Shown: positions 35,780 through 46,370, numbered from the stretch's first letter. The stretch: 64,000 bases of DNA from Aporrectodea caliginosa (GCA_020284085.1 JACEVL010000686.1:114935-178934), one strand, 5' to 3'. The notes: a model not told the origin generated them from the letters alone. Numbers and translations: made by a program.

Positions 35780-36228
35780 GATGAACTGGACACTGCTGGT
35801 ATTGGAAAGGCTATGACAACAACAATTGCAGAAACTTTTGACACCGGCAATTCTTTTGAGGCACATACAAATATAAAAATCACAGATGCCACTGAGTTCA
35901 CAAACCGCATGCTGAAGGCGATCACCTGACAGCTCATCAAAGAAACCATACTGGAGAAAAGCATATTAATTACCAACTGAGTGAGTACAGCCTGATGGCG
36001 AATAGCTGAGAAAAAAATACAGGTGCAAAATATGTCGGAAGTCAATTGCTCACGGTAGTAATCTGAAAAGGCATATGATAACCATACTCGACAGAAGCCC
36101 TACAAATGTAAATTAAGTCAGAAATCATTTACTACATTCAGCATTCTGAAAAGGCATATGAGAATCCATAACGGTGAGGAAAAAAAACAAGTACCAGTTG
36201 TCCGAAATTATTTGCTAACCACAGTGAC
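35780..36228 (+). pseudogene. Eroded N-terminal fingers of the 36229 zinc-finger gene
   Basis: Pieces such as AETFDTGNSFEAHTN, LTAHQRNHTGEKH, KYRCKICRKSIAHGSNLKRH and [20 protein letters not shown] follow finger spacing in successive frames. At least two single-base frame changes (near 36093 and 36180) and stops separate them from the intact ORF. The antisense 146-codon frame over this stretch is a shadow. Confidence 0.65.
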
Positions 36229-37329
36229 ATGGAAAGGCATATGAGAACCCATACTGGCGAAAAACCATACAGGTGCCATTTATGTCAGAAATCATTTTCT
36301 GATCATAGTCGACTGAAAGCGCATGCAAGAACTCATACTGGTGAAAAACCATACAGGTGCCATTTATGTCAGAAATCATTTGCCCTTCATAGTAATCTGA
36401 AAAGGCACATGAGATCCCATACTGGTGAAAAACCACACAGGTGCCAGCTATGTCATAAATCATTTAATGCAGCTAGTACTCTGAAAGTGCATGCAAGAAC
36501 CCATACTGGTGAAAAACCATACAGTTGCAATTTATGTCAGAAATCATCTGTTAGTCAAAGTGATCTGAAAACTCACATGAGAACCCATACTGGCGAAAAA
36601 CCATACATGTGCCAGTTATGTCAGAAATCATTTGGTAGTCAATGTCATCTGAGAAGGCATATGAGAGCCCATACTGGTGAAAAACCATACAGGTGCCAGT
36701 TATGTCAGAAATCATTTGGTAGTCAATGTCATCTGAGAAGGCATATGAGAGCCCATACTGGTGAAAAACCATACAGGTGCCTGCTATGTCAGAAAGCATA
36801 TACAGGATCCAGTACTCTAAAGATTCACATGAGAACTCATACAGGAGAGAAACCCTACATATGTGAGGTTTGTAATGAAGGATTCACATACATTGGAAGT
36901 CTAAAGAAACACAGAGGAACTCATGCAAGTGAGAAGCAGCAAACGCACAATAGATCTTTTACCAAGAGAAGTTGTTCACAAAAAAAGTTTAAACTCAGTG
37001 CAGAAACAGAACCACACCATCTTAAAATGGGAAGTGAAGTGTTTGCCAACCTATCTGATCATTTAATCACATTTAATAGTACGGCAGTTACTGACAAACC
37101 AAATGGACGTTTGGATTGTAGAATTGCAGCTCCCTTATCGAAAACTAAAGATGGAGAATGTCTGTATATTAGCAAATTCGAATTTTCTGTGGATGCAAAA
37201 GCGTCTTTGTCAAAACCTTTTGGATGTGGTATATGTGATGAATTGCTTGAAATAAAGAAGGAATTTCTGGAGCATTGTTCTAGCCATCGATTTTCTAAAT
37301 CAGACGACTTGGTTGCTTTTCTGTGCTGA
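36229..37329 (+). CDS. C2H2 zinc-finger protein, 8 fingers plus atypical C-terminal finger
   Basis: A 366-codon ORF. Its ATG lies inside the histidine part of an older finger ([13 protein letters not shown]), so this start is a survivor of upstream decay rather than a designed N-terminus. Eight C2H2 fingers follow (residues ~14-235). Finger 4 has Ser for the conserved Phe; fingers 5 and 6 are identical in their core ([16 protein letters not shown]), a recent one-finger duplication. A ~130-residue tail ends [22 protein letters not shown], a ninth C-X2-C-X12-H-X3-H unit lacking standard linkers. The same tail architecture occurs at 24202. Probable DNA-binding nuclear protein; whether the truncated form works is uncertain. 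Confidence 0.75.
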   Translation: MERHMRTHTGEKPYRCHLCQKSFSDHSRLKAHARTHTGEKPYRCHLCQKSFALHSNLKRHMRSHTGEKPHRCQLCHKSFNAASTLKVHARTHTGEKPYSCNLCQKSSVSQSDLKTHMRTHTGEKPYMCQLCQKSFGSQCHLRRHMRAHTGEKPYRCQLCQKSFGSQCHLRRHMRAHTGEKPYRCLLCQKAYTGSSTLKIHMRTHTGEKPYICEVCNEGFTYIGSLKKHRGTHASEKQQTHNRSFTKRSCSQKKFKLSAETEPHHLKMGSEVFANLSDHLITFNSTAVTDKPNGRLDCRIAAPLSKTKDGECLYISKFEFSVDAKASLSKPFGCGICDELLEIKKEFLEHCSSHRFSKSDDLVAFLC

Positions 37330-37477
37330 AATATGATTCCACATTACAGTTTAAAACAACTGTTATTAGATACAAAGAAAAGATGCTGCGATACATACCT
37401 ATATGAATGTACTTTGAACCACTAGACTGTAGGGCAGTGTAGGCCTTCTGCTATTGAAGATCCGGAGGTCACTCAAT
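37330..37477. other. 3' flank of zinc-finger gene
   Basis: Short unannotated stretch; no clear AATAAA next to the stop. Confidence 0.3.
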
Positions 37478-37741
37478 CTACGCACCACGCAAGTGTTGGC
37501 TTCTTCGCACAATTGTAGGACCGTAGAATTGCTGTACATCATCAAACTCAAATTTTGTCCCATATTCACTAAAGACATAGAGAAGTTTATTAGTATGATC
37601 TGTGTAATCTATCATCACATCGATATCATCAGATATGGATCTTGTGTTATGGATCCTGGATGGACTTGAAATATTCCAGCCAAACTCTCTGCACCGGATT
37701 CTACATCCAGTCTGATTCTTTTTGGTGGAATGTGTTGTGGT
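37478..37741 (-). CDS. Possible exon or ORF fragment, 88 codons, no ATG near its edge
   Basis: A minus-strand frame open from 37741 to the stop at 37478-37480. It reads ...CREFGWNISSPSRIHNTRSI, SDDIDVMIDYTDHTNKLLYV, FSEYGTKFEFDDVQQFYGP... Amino-acid composition is protein-like, with aspartate and aromatic content unusual for AT-rich noise. I recognise no family. It could be the 3' exon of a minus-strand gene, a TE remnant or chance. Confidence 0.25.
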   Translation of the reverse strand, partial: TTTHSTKKNQTGCRIRCREFGWNISSPSRIHNTRSISDDIDVMIDYTDHTNKLLYVFSEYGTKFEFDDVQQFYGPTIVRRSQHLRGA

Positions 37742-38858
37742 TTACGGTGAAAGTCTTGATTTTTTTACCTGCTTATCTGAAGTCATCAATGAAACATTGT
37801 TAAATCGCGAATAATAGCAGTATCATTTCTGTAGATCAGATGTATAAAAATTTTCACTGGGAGGACCTAATCGCCCAACATCAACACCGCCATCATCTAA
37901 CGCAGCCAAAGGGATTGTACTTTTACAAAAAAAACGTTCATCCTTGATATCGCTAAGTACTGAATAATTGGCCACTTGTTACTGTTATTACATGCTCACA
38001 GTGTAAGCCTCAGGTCAATGAAGTAAATTAAATTGCAGACTAGCACAAGATATGCACCCCAGTTCAAGATTTTGCAATGGATTTTCCTCAGTTGGGTAAC
38101 CATCAGTAAAGTGCTGCAAAAAATATGATGGTGTGCAGATGGTGTCAATTTCTTAACATTAACAGCTTTCCTGTTAACCTGATATAGTTGCATATGTAGT
38201 AATGATGACTGATGAGTACACTTTCATGTTGTTGTAATAGACCCTAGTTAGTATTTCAATAGTTTATGCTTAAGCCGCTTGGTGAACAAAGTAGCCATAT
38301 AGATATGTAGATTTGTGCGTTTGCAAATAAGAAAAACATCATGCAGAAATGAAAAAGGTTTATCCTGACTGACCAAAGTGAAGACAATTTTTGGGTGCAA
38401 CTGGTTGATATACTATATAGGTTACAGTAGTGAAGCAAGAGTTTTAAGGCATCGAGTGAACATTTCAAACTAGAACCTATCAATATTAGAGTGATTAGAT
38501 TAGATGGGTGCATACAGTGAAACTGACGAATAGATAGATCCGGCCAGGGTCGGGCGGACACAGATTAAATGCGTCTTTGTATACTGTTATACGACAGGAA
38601 TTCAGATAAGGGAAAAAAGAAGCACAATTAATATCTTACCAATTCTGTCCATTCCAGATGCATGGACCTTCCTGCAAACAGTTCAAATGGTGCTTGACTT
38701 AAACAGTGAGCAACACCCTTCTTGCAACTATGGACTTCGCAGGTTGTCTCCAGCGGCACAGCTTATAAACTCCTCTCCCGCAATTAAAATCCACACACAT
38801 GCGCTTAAATATGCGCATGCGCAAGTGATACCGATTGAATAATAATACACTATATATT
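37742..38858. other. No gene seen
   Basis: AT-rich; short ORFs only. Contains the NRF-1-like word listed below. Confidence 0.4.
38812..38823. promoter_or_regulatory. NRF-1-type palindromic site
   Basis: TGCGCATGCGCA is a perfect match to the consensus YGCGCAYGCGCR of the NRF-1 family, which marks many animal housekeeping promoters. It stands alone, with no CpG-rich context or identified transcript, so it may be coincidental. Confidence 0.3.
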
Positions 38859-41045
38859 AGGGTGGTCCACGACACAATGGTAAAATTTCATCTTTAGCAG
38901 AACTGTGCTCCACAAGTCTAAATCTGTTCTACCTCTCCTAAGTAAGATGTGGACCAAATCTGAAGCAGATTGAAGCATTTTTAGAGGTCGCTCAAGGTCG
39001 CCAAACATTCTCTTGATAATACCATGGCATAGTGGAAATTATTGACTGTTATCTACTCAAAAAATATTATTAGAACCGCTTGTTACTTACGTTTGCACTG
39101 TTTTTTTAAACTGAAGTTTATAAATACCAATCTAACATTATTAACTATTCTTTGATGTAGAATGCAAATGTTGGAATTTTTAAATTGCTTTTAAAAACTG
39201 TAAACCTTTATACATAGTCGGATTTTTTAGTACACTGGTGAAGATTAGGAACTCTCTGAAGATAGTTGACTGTAGAGTTTTTGACATAGCTCATAGACAC
39301 AATAACGGCAAAGACAAGAAGCAGTGCTGAAGTTTGACTGATAGAGAAGGGCACAGAAAAAACTGTCCGGGTCCCATATTCCAACAAAGGTTCCATCCGA
39401 CGATCATGCTACAAGAACCACGAGGAGCAGGTGACAGGCTTGCAGTACTAGTCATAGGTGATGGAGAAGAGATATATACTGGGAGTTCCAAAAATTGGCT
39501 GCAGAACTGGTAATGAACAAGATGAAGCCTGCCTCAGGACTCTGGATGACTGGGCTCTTCAGACTTCGGAGTCTAGTTCGTGGTATATAGTCTATGACAT
39601 TACTGCCAGCAATACTCGCCTGAAGAATGGTGCCTGCCTGCACTTTTATTGAGAATTCGAATTAGCAAGAATTAACCTGGATGGCTTGCCGCCATCATGT
39701 CTTGGAACTTTCTCTTGCTGTTTCGGCTTTTTATCTGGACCTACTGGAGGGTCTGCCATTACTATGCTCAGGAAGTTCCAGCAAAGCCGGCCACACATTT
39801 ACCAGGCGACAAATGAAGTGGCTTCCGACTACATCTTTGATGCACACACTTCTGCTCTTCGAGAAGAAAAAAAGGTGAAATTCTGCAAGGCAGCTCTTGA
39901 AGGGTTGCATCAGAGAGAAGACTATGAGGAATTCTTGAAACTCAGTTTGATTTTCCAGGGTGGTGCAAAGGAAACAAGAGTTTTCTTTCGAGTACCTGGA
40001 GATTCCATCATGCACGTTGTATGGTGAAAGCCATCTTTAGCATTAAAATATTTGTTTCCAGCAGCTGTTCTCTCCAACTGCATGCCAAAGAGAAGCACAG
40101 TGTAAAGGAGCTACACTTTTTGTGAGTCTTGTCTATGTTCGGTTCTAGCATGAAGCTCCTCTGTCTATAAGAGCACCACTCAACGATCTACTGCTACTGG
40201 AGGAGCGCAGTAAATATCTAAATATGAGAGTGGCAAAGCTTGCCTCGACTGCATTCGGTAGGCATCCCTGGTACGTTAAAAATATGTGGTCAGCCTGTCC
40301 TTGTTTGACGACAGAATTGTAGTGGATGTGAAACACTGATGGTGACAAACCTCCACCTTCCACAGTCCATCAATTACGTGAAGTGCCTCGACAATCCTCC
40401 TGAACCCCTCAGCTCCCTTTACTTGCATCTTCCGTCACAGAGAGAACTACTGTCATCGTTGACATTCTGCACTTGAATGGAAAGAGAAGGCCAAAGGCTT
40501 CCTGGTAAAGGCACCTAAAGAATGATGCGATCATCACCCCTAACAGGACCTCCTAAAGACAGTGTCAGTCATGACAGTAACTGTTTTGAACGACTTTGCT
40601 TGGGAGAGCCATTGGTTTGATGCAGCAGTAGAATTAATCGGTGACAAGCAGTGAAGAGCAGCCGTTCCTTGTTCAGCTCGTGAAACGCCACAGGAGAACC
40701 TATCCGTCCTGCTGTTAGGCCACACTGATGAAGATGACAGAGTACATAGAATGTGTTATTCAAGAAAAGTTCCAGTGTTTCCATAGCAAAATTGAACATT
40801 TTTGAACCTTTTCTTATTTTCATCGCTGCACTATATGTTTTAATTCAACTCAAACTCTGTTTTCTGTTCTTAGTGCAGATTACCGATTTCATGCTTAATA
40901 TGGTGAAAATACCCTGACCTTGAGCGACCTCTAAATACTCATCTCAATCTCTCTCAAATTTGGTAGAGGTAATAGTGGGCAGCCATAGAACAAAAGGAGG
41001 GTTGTGGAGGGCAACTCTGAGATACTTTGTGTTTTTGGACCACCC

Positions 41046-41046
<1 letters not shown>
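38859..41046 (+). mobile_element. 2.2-kb DNA transposon with inverted ends and decayed transposase
   Basis: Ends are AGGGTGGTCCA (38859) and its reverse complement (to 41046). An inner inverted block TTTAGAGGTCGCTCAAGGTC (38975-38995, 40915-40936) lies ~115-125 bp inside each end. ACTATATAT flanks both sides (38849-38857, 41047-41055), a possible 9-bp target duplication, though the right flank is a TA microsatellite. The interior carries the transposase fragments below. I do not assign a superfamily. Confidence 0.8.
39458..40345 (+). pseudogene. Transposase-like gene with frameshifts and stops
   Basis: Pieces in successive plus frames include YDITASNTRLKNGAC (39590), ACRHHVLELSLAVS (39683), GGSAITMLRKFQQSRPHIYQ (39748), FFRVPGDSIMHVVW (39985), APLNDLLLLEERSKYLNMRV (40170) and VVSLSLFDDRIV (40285). 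This order (D..ASNTG..GAC, CRHH.EL, GP..F.RFQ, G..HHARW, AP..D, FDD.V) is, to my recollection, that of an uncharacterised transposase-like family common in cnidarian, echinoderm and mollusc genomes. Several stops and frame changes make it inactive. Confidence 0.6.
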
Positions 41047-41125
<79 letters not shown>

Positions 41126-41135
41126 TATATATAAA
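41047..41135. repeat. (TA)n microsatellite
   Basis: About 40 TA units with one interruption, directly abutting the transposon's right end. Confidence 0.9.
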
Positions 41136-41339
41136 TTTACTTATAAACTGGTATCGAATAATTCAATCACAACATCTTATAATATTGGAGTCAAAGTAGA
41201 TCATAGCAACATCGCTACCGGCACCATTCGGTTTGTTTATGAACGGTGACCTGTGACCGGAAGTAAAAGTAAGCACTGGTAATGCTGAACTAGTTTATAA
41301 ATTTGCTTCATCCCCGGGAGACTACTGGGACACGAAGCC

Positions 41340-41470
41340 GACTGCCTGGAGCGGTTGCCTAAGACACCTTTAAAACGTATAAAATTGTAAAAGTGCTCGC
41401 CTAAGACACCTTTAAAACGGCATTAATTGCCTCTATATGAGGTCGTGATACGACACTCGATTAATTTCTC
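41340..41470. repeat. Two copies of a TTAGACACCTTTAAA-type retroelement end
   Basis: GCCTAAGACACCTTTAAAACG occurs at 41355 and again at 41399, the second followed by 'cctctatatgagg'. Related to 15518-15562. Confidence 0.55.
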
Positions 41471-41744
41471 TCTTCCAGATACTGTCTTCAACGAACGGAA
41501 CGTTGTAAGCCTCAGTTTTCGGTTGACTGTCTCTGGAAGAGACTTGGCAACATGACACCGAGATTGCACTACACAACTAGGAAATTGGGAAATCAAGTTC
41601 GCATTTAATTTTTAATGAACAGTAATTATGGCGGAAGGACAAGAAAGTGCAGCTCCATCTGTACGTGGCTGATTCGAACGGCGACGAAACGCCACCTAAC
41701 GGCATTGATTTTCTCACCACTAATGGCTTAATTTGCGTGGAATC

Positions 41745-41890
41745 GAGTGGTAGGATGGGTGGATTGGTTGGTGGGAGTATGGGTGGATAGGTGGATGGAT
41801 AAGTGGGTTGGTTGGTTGGATGGAAGGCATGGATGGTTAGTGGATGTGAGGATAGGTTGGTGGGTGGGTGGGTGAGTGAGTGGATTAATA
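41745..41890. repeat. Degenerate (TGGN)n minisatellite
   Basis: Repeated GGTTGG, GGTGGA, GGATGGG words over ~145 bp. The Pro/Thr/His-rich antisense frame is an artefact. Confidence 0.8.
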
Positions 41891-42002
41891 CAAAAATTTA
41901 TATTTTTTGAGCAGCGCTTTAACTTATCTCTCAACGACGTATTGACCTGAAAAGATCTTTTTCTCTACTTGTCATTTAAAACAAGTTTATTACAATTTTC
42001 TC

Positions 42003-42411
42003 CTTTTTATCCATCTAGTTTGACTTGCGGGAATCTTGCTTGTCTGTTTGAGCCACAGGCTAAAAAAGTCAAATCTTGCGACGACTAAGTTCGATCACTT
42101 ACAATCATTCAATCGTCATGAAACTTGGCAGATAGACTCGCCCCTCGCACACACTTCATTCTATCAAAATTTCAGCTCCCAAAAAGGCTAGCTTATAGAA
42201 TCAGGGACTCAACTTTTCGAATCGGGGGAATCCCCTTTTCCGAAACGCAGCGTTGCCATTGGCCAGCGTTGTGATTGGCGCGCAAAAAACGGTGCGCTGC
42301 CTCATTAAACGAACGCTGCTTTGTTGTAAAATGAACGCGGACTATATATTTGTAGAGGTAACTGCTTCATAAGACGCATTATAGGATACTAAGATGGATA
42401 TAGTAAAGAAG
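42003..42411 (+). repeat. ~400-bp dispersed repeat, copy 1 (copy 2 at 48147-48541)
   Basis: From 'tttttatccatctagtt' to 'gatggatatagtaaa' the two copies are collinear and ~90% identical. Differences include a (TTGC)n expansion in copy 2 (48176-48222) and small indels around the 'attggccagcgttgtgattggc' CCAAT-type duplicate. No coding potential. Confidence 0.85.
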
Positions 42412-43095
42412 TACGGGAACGATCCGTCTCCTCTGAGACGCTTACTGTGTGGGACCTTCAGAAAAGTCATTCACTCACAATTATTGCTCAAAAAGACAAT
42501 CGCAGTTACATTTCCCGCATCCTGTATAAGAACACCTACTGACTTTGTCTCTTAGTTTATACTGCTCCCATAGAAGCCCCGAACCATTTGTAGAAGTTGC
42601 GTTTGTGTCAGCTTTTGAATTTAATAAACGACTATTGTATTGTGTATTGTATTGTAGAACCATCGATTGATGCATCGTGTTTAATATGCCTTCTTGCTCT
42701 TTCTTCCCACTTTCGTCTGATCTTACTTTGCATCCATTCGTTTCCCTTCTTTTATCCTTTCCTTTGCTGTGCTTTCTATAATAACCTCCTTCCCTGCCTA
42801 CTCAATATTTTCCCTCTCACTGTCGTCCGTTGCCATCCCATTTTCTTCTTCTCCCTTGCCCTTCTCTTTCCTCTCCTTCCAATGTCTTCTCCTGTTTTGT
42901 TTTCATTTTCTATTTCAATTATTAACTTCCATTCTCGTCTCGTTTCTTCTATCGTCTTGCCTTACCGTCTTTTATATAGGCCTACCTATCCTCGCCTTTT
43001 CCTACCTCGCCTTGCCTCGTCTTATCTTCTCTTGCCTTCCATTACATTCCCTTCTCTTTCGTTGCCTTCTGTTGACTTATCATGCCTTACATAGC
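42412..43095 (+). repeat. Dispersed retroelement block, copy 2 (filled site)
   Basis: Matches 15626-15975 (~97%) except for the 166-bp insertion at 42491-42656. After 42927 it continues into pyrimidine-rich sequence with CTTGCCT/CTTAT words. A leucine/phenylalanine/serine frame is open but is judged repeat-derived. Confidence 0.75.
42491..42656 (+). mobile_element. 166-bp retro-insertion with (TATTG)n tail
   Basis: Present here but absent from the otherwise matching copy at 15710, where ...ATTGCTCA joins directly to GAACCATCG. The insert ends in 'actattgtattgtgtattgtattgta', a pentamer tail like those of LINE/SINE ends in this window (29441, 60058). No tRNA-type promoter was found, so it may be a 5'-truncated LINE or SINE. 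No target duplication of useful length. Confidence 0.75.
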
Positions 43096-43139
43096 AACCT
43101 ATCATTCTGTATATCTGTCAATCTATTTGCCTGTCTGTC

Positions 43140-44065
43140 CGTAGAGCCCACACGCCTTAGACACCTTTTAAAGGGGGATACCAGAAGCTATATACAGTGT
43201 AAGAACGGGACACGAGTGACGACTAATGAATGATAGCTTAGCAAAACATAACTTCAAATGAGAGCTGGAATAGGTGTGCGTGAATCTGTCTGTCTGTTTG
43301 GCAATCTATCTGTCCGTATGACTATCTGTCTGTCTGTCCGTCTGTTTATCAATATGCCTGTTTGTCAATCCGTCCGTCAATCTTTCCGTATGTCTCTCCG
43401 TATGTCTGTCTGTCTGCCTCCTGTACCTCCCTTATCTCCTCCTAACGTGAATCTCTTATGAACTCGTAAACTGTCTCAGTCTAGCGATTGTCGTCGTTAC
43501 GGTTGACTGATTCTGTCCAACAAAGACGAAGCATCGTTACGGTCCGTCTGAAGTCAACTTACACAGAAGATTGGAAAAAAGTCTTCGCTCCAATGACGAC
43601 CAACCGCAATCAGTGTTCAGCTGATGGTACGCTCTACACCTACCTGCCTTTCTGTCTCTCTGTCTGACTTTGTGCCTGTCTGTCCTTTCGCTTGTCTATG
43701 TTTCTGTATGTCTGTCTGTGTGTCTGTATGTGTGTAGGTGTCTCTCTGTCTGTCTCTTTGCTTGTGTCTATATGCAAATCTGTCTGTATGTGATTCTGTA
43801 TGTCTGTCTGTGTGTCAGTCCTTCTATCCGCATGTCCTTCTATCTGTCTCTTTGTCTGTTCGTCCGTGTGTCTTTCTGTATATGTGTGTGTCTCTCTGTA
43901 TATTTGTGTGTCTCTGTCTGTCTCTCTGCTTGTGTGTCTGTGTGTCTATGCTTATGTCTGTCTAACTTTCTGTCTGTCCGCGTTTTCGTTTGTATGACTA
44001 TTCTGCTTATGTGTCTGTCTGTCTATCTGTCTCTCTGTCTGTTTGTTTGTCTGTCTGTTAAGTCC
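43140..44065. repeat. (TCTG)n-rich low-complexity region
   Basis: Interspersed TCTG/TGTC tetramers at 43280-43420 and 43640-44060. The Cys/Ser/Val-rich frames across it are produced by the repeat. Confidence 0.85.
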
Positions 44066-44159
44066 GCGTTTATTTGCGGTGTCCGGATTTGTCCAAATAT
44101 TTGACTAGAATCTACATGTAGTTGTGTAGATTTTGTTCTGTTTCCCCAACCAGAACATC

Positions 44160-44300
44160 TACAGCGCAGCACAGAAGCTTCGCTGTGGTCGGTCCAACAT
44201 TCTGGCTACATCACTATTTCACAGTCTTCGTACAGGTGCAAAGCTTTGACACCTTTAAATAGGTTTTATCCACACGTTATATATTTGTCAGTTTTATTCA
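44160..44300 (+). repeat. LINE C-terminal scrap plus TTAGACACC-type end
   Basis: A short frame HRSFAVVGPTFW (~44172-44207) resembles the LINE 'FAVVGP..WN.LP' block. It is followed at 44228-44290 by 'gtgcaaagctttgacacctttaaatagg', the mosaic-repeat end also seen near 51738, 52110 and 62875. Confidence 0.5.
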
Positions 44301-44479
44301 CTTGCTATTTAACTTCAGTCATCTTATTCTATTTCACATAGGTCGATAACATAAACATAATCGATTTGTAATAGAAAAATCATAGCAAAAATAATAAAAA
44401 ATAAACTTTAGTGGTACTTTTAAATGAAACATACCCTAAGAAATATCAAACAGAAAGCATGAACACTGTTGAATTTTTA

Positions 44480-44535
44480 GGCAATCGTGAGGTCCGGCGT
44501 TCAAATCCCCAGGCGTTGTTGGTAGGAAAATGGGA
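44480..44535 (+). mobile_element. tRNA-like B-box fragment (SINE relic)
   Basis: GGCGTTCAAATCCCC fits an RNA polymerase III B box. No A box is evident 30-60 bp upstream. Probably a decayed SINE head. Confidence 0.35.
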
Positions 44536-44599
44536 CGCTGAGGGAGAGGACTGACCACCCGCCCTTTTAATATTATACCAAGACCAATGAACATTTAGT

Positions 44600-44990
44600 A
44601 TTTAGACACCTCTTTTAAGTGTTCCACTCACTTTATAAGTAAATGACGCAGCAAAAAAGTGCGTTGGATCTTGTTTTTCTGATCTTTCTTCGTGTTGATT
44701 TTGCAGGGGTTTCGCTGGTTGACGACCGAGGAGGCCCCACCCACTCCCATGCCGGACGCGGTTGAATCGTTTACGATTTTTTTTTCTTTAGTGGCTTCAT
44801 CTTCTATATACTCGGGATATATAGAGAGGTGGTCTCCCAAGTCCTTCCTCTCGGTGTTTTTCTCGAGACACCATCTCTCTCTTGCGTTGACGAGCTCCAT
44901 CATCCGTCCTTCAGAATTTTCTCCGCTGGGTACTTGCATATACCGGCGAGGACTCGGTCGTTCACCACGCACTTTGTTTCCAACAGAGGT
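44600..44990. other. No gene assigned
   Basis: Starts with a 'tagacacctcttttaagtg...gacgcag' end shared with 51238-51290. A minus-strand 129-codon frame (44628-45017) with Glu/Lys/Arg-rich composition overlaps it. Because the plus strand here leads into a LINE, I do not call it a gene. Confidence 0.35.
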
Positions 44991-45160
44991 ACCACGAGAA
45001 GATGGCGTGGTGGGCATTGCGCAACAGAGGCTTTCTGAGACGCTTGCTAGACTGATTTCTCGTCTTCCTCGATTTTCTCACATCTCTACATTCATGGTTG
45101 AAGAACTTCACTGGCTCCCTCTATCTGTCCGAATACAATTCAAGGTTCTTATTTTAGTCC

Positions 45161-46228
45161 TTAACACATTGACCGCCAAGGACGAGTTATCTCGTCCTAC
45201 AGAAGATTATGCAGACGCCGAGGACGAGTATACTCGTCCTTCAGAGAACGGTTGCTATATAATATCTGGCGTGTGGGTAATACATCCATTGGCGTGGCAA
45301 TAATAGCACGATACACTAGTGACATATTGGCGAAGAAATGTTGAAAATCGGAAAAGAATTAAATTTTTTATCGCATTTTTATTATCATTGTTATTTTTGG
45401 TCGAAATGTTGAGAAAAAGGTGATGTTGTTTTGTCGTCGACACGGGCGGATTGTTATCATAAATGGAAGAACAAACGAGATGTAGGCCTAATGATGCTGA
45501 GCTTAGGCTACATCATACTGGGAACCTGACAACTTCAGTGAAATTGAACAGACATAGGAGAGCTTGCATGGAAGCCAGCATCCTCACATACAACATCAAA
45601 ACGTGCGGAGTCGACCGAAGCGACCAACTGACATCTTACTATTCTCCTCTTCGAAAATAACTGAAGTGGTATCGGAAGATCGTTCTACGCTTCCTTGATC
45701 TAGCACAGACAACTTCGTATCTGCTATACAAGAATGTGGCAGTATCAAATGTCAGAAACGGCTTAGACTGCAAGTCATGCACAGTCTCTTGAATGATATT
45801 AGGCCTATTTGCCCTGTGGTGGCAGCTGATCAGTCTCGTGCATTTGTTCATCACAAAGCACTGGACATGTCCAGACTTATTGGACAACTCTTGCTGGACT
45901 TGTTGCCAACAACTGAGATAGAAGTCACTTCCAAGCAACATGAAAGGCATTCGAAGGGAACCACGTCACTGTTGCAAAACGTGCTTGTCGAAGCCAGCAC
46001 TCTGTGTTGTTCCATGTTTCGAAGTCTACCACTGCGAAGCTGAAATCTGAGGGGAACATTGTTTCCTCAAAGAGACAAGACTGCAAACATGTGACTTTGC
46101 AATGTATACATGTTGAAAATAGTAAAAAAAATTATATATGTACTAAAATATGTGAAGAAAAAATTTCAATTTTTTTGCAAATTTCGGTGGCGTAGGGATT
46201 GAAACCGTGGTGGCGGTAAATGTGTTAA
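45161..46228. mobile_element. piggyBac-type transposon, internally deleted, flanked by TTAA
   Basis: TTAA at 45161-45164 and 46225-46228 flank 1,060 bp. The inverted ends are CACATTGACCGCCA (45165-45178) and the complement of TGGCGGTAAATGTG (46211-46224), 13 of 14 matching. A subterminal repeat GACGAGTTATCTCGTCC / GACGAGTATACTCGTCC lies near the left end. TTAA duplication and the encoded protein identify the superfamily. Confidence 0.9.
45463..46050 (+). pseudogene. piggyBac transposase, C-terminal remnant
   Basis: The first frame ends NIKTCGVDRSDQLTSYYSPL, RK then stop (45658-45660). The same frame resumes as LKWYRKIVLRFLDLAQTTSY, LLYKN. After a frame change near 45745 it reads KCQKRLRLQVMHSLLND. 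The cysteine-rich end appears in a third frame as PALCVVPCFEVYH. These are the family's 'GGVDRSDQ..SYY', 'W..K.....LD.A..N.Y.LY' and terminal zinc-binding 'LCV.PCFE.YH' blocks. Residues N-terminal to the GVDRSDQ block, including most of the catalytic core, are missing. Inactive. Confidence 0.85.
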
Positions 46229-46370
46229 GTCTTATTTGGGTCTTGCTCCGAAGTACCTTTGCGATCTCATGCTTCGCCCACTCTCTGCCACTTCGCTGCG
46301 TCCTCTTCGATCCTCTGATCGGCCTGACCTTTTGTTCCCCGTGTTTTTCTTAGCCTTCTTAATCTTAGGC

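Larger units (their letters stand above)
44991..46370 (+). mobile_element. LINE (family G) C-terminus split by a TTAA transposon
   Basis: Upstream half (to 45160): ARLISRLPRFSHISTFMVEE, LHWLPLSVRIQFKVLILVL. Downstream half (from 46229): SYLGLAPKYLCDLMLRPLSA then RSSDRPDLLFP. If 45165-46224 and one TTAA are removed, the frame continues exactly across the join (…LVL-K-SYLGLAP…), as in intact CR1/L2 LINE proteins where 'F..L...Y..L....P.YL..L' is expected. No 3' tail recognised. Confidence 0.8.

Noticed and set aside
35605..36045. 146-codon minus-strand frame
   Set aside because: It is antisense to eroded zinc-finger remains on the plus strand and has a hydrophobic composition typical of the reverse of Cys/His/Lys-rich sequence.
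38855..38862. Telomere-like TTAGGG
   Set aside because: A single copy formed by the junction of flanking sequence and the transposon's AGGG end.
43670..44104. 144-codon Cys/Ser/Val-rich frame, which could look like a secreted cysteine-rich peptide
   Set aside because: Its pattern comes from TCTG/TGTG tetramers, with no signal peptide-cleavage logic or cysteine framework.
44628..45017. 129-codon minus-strand frame as a host gene
   Set aside because: It overlaps a plus-strand LINE and a dispersed repeat end, and I see no splice sites or motif. Left unassigned.
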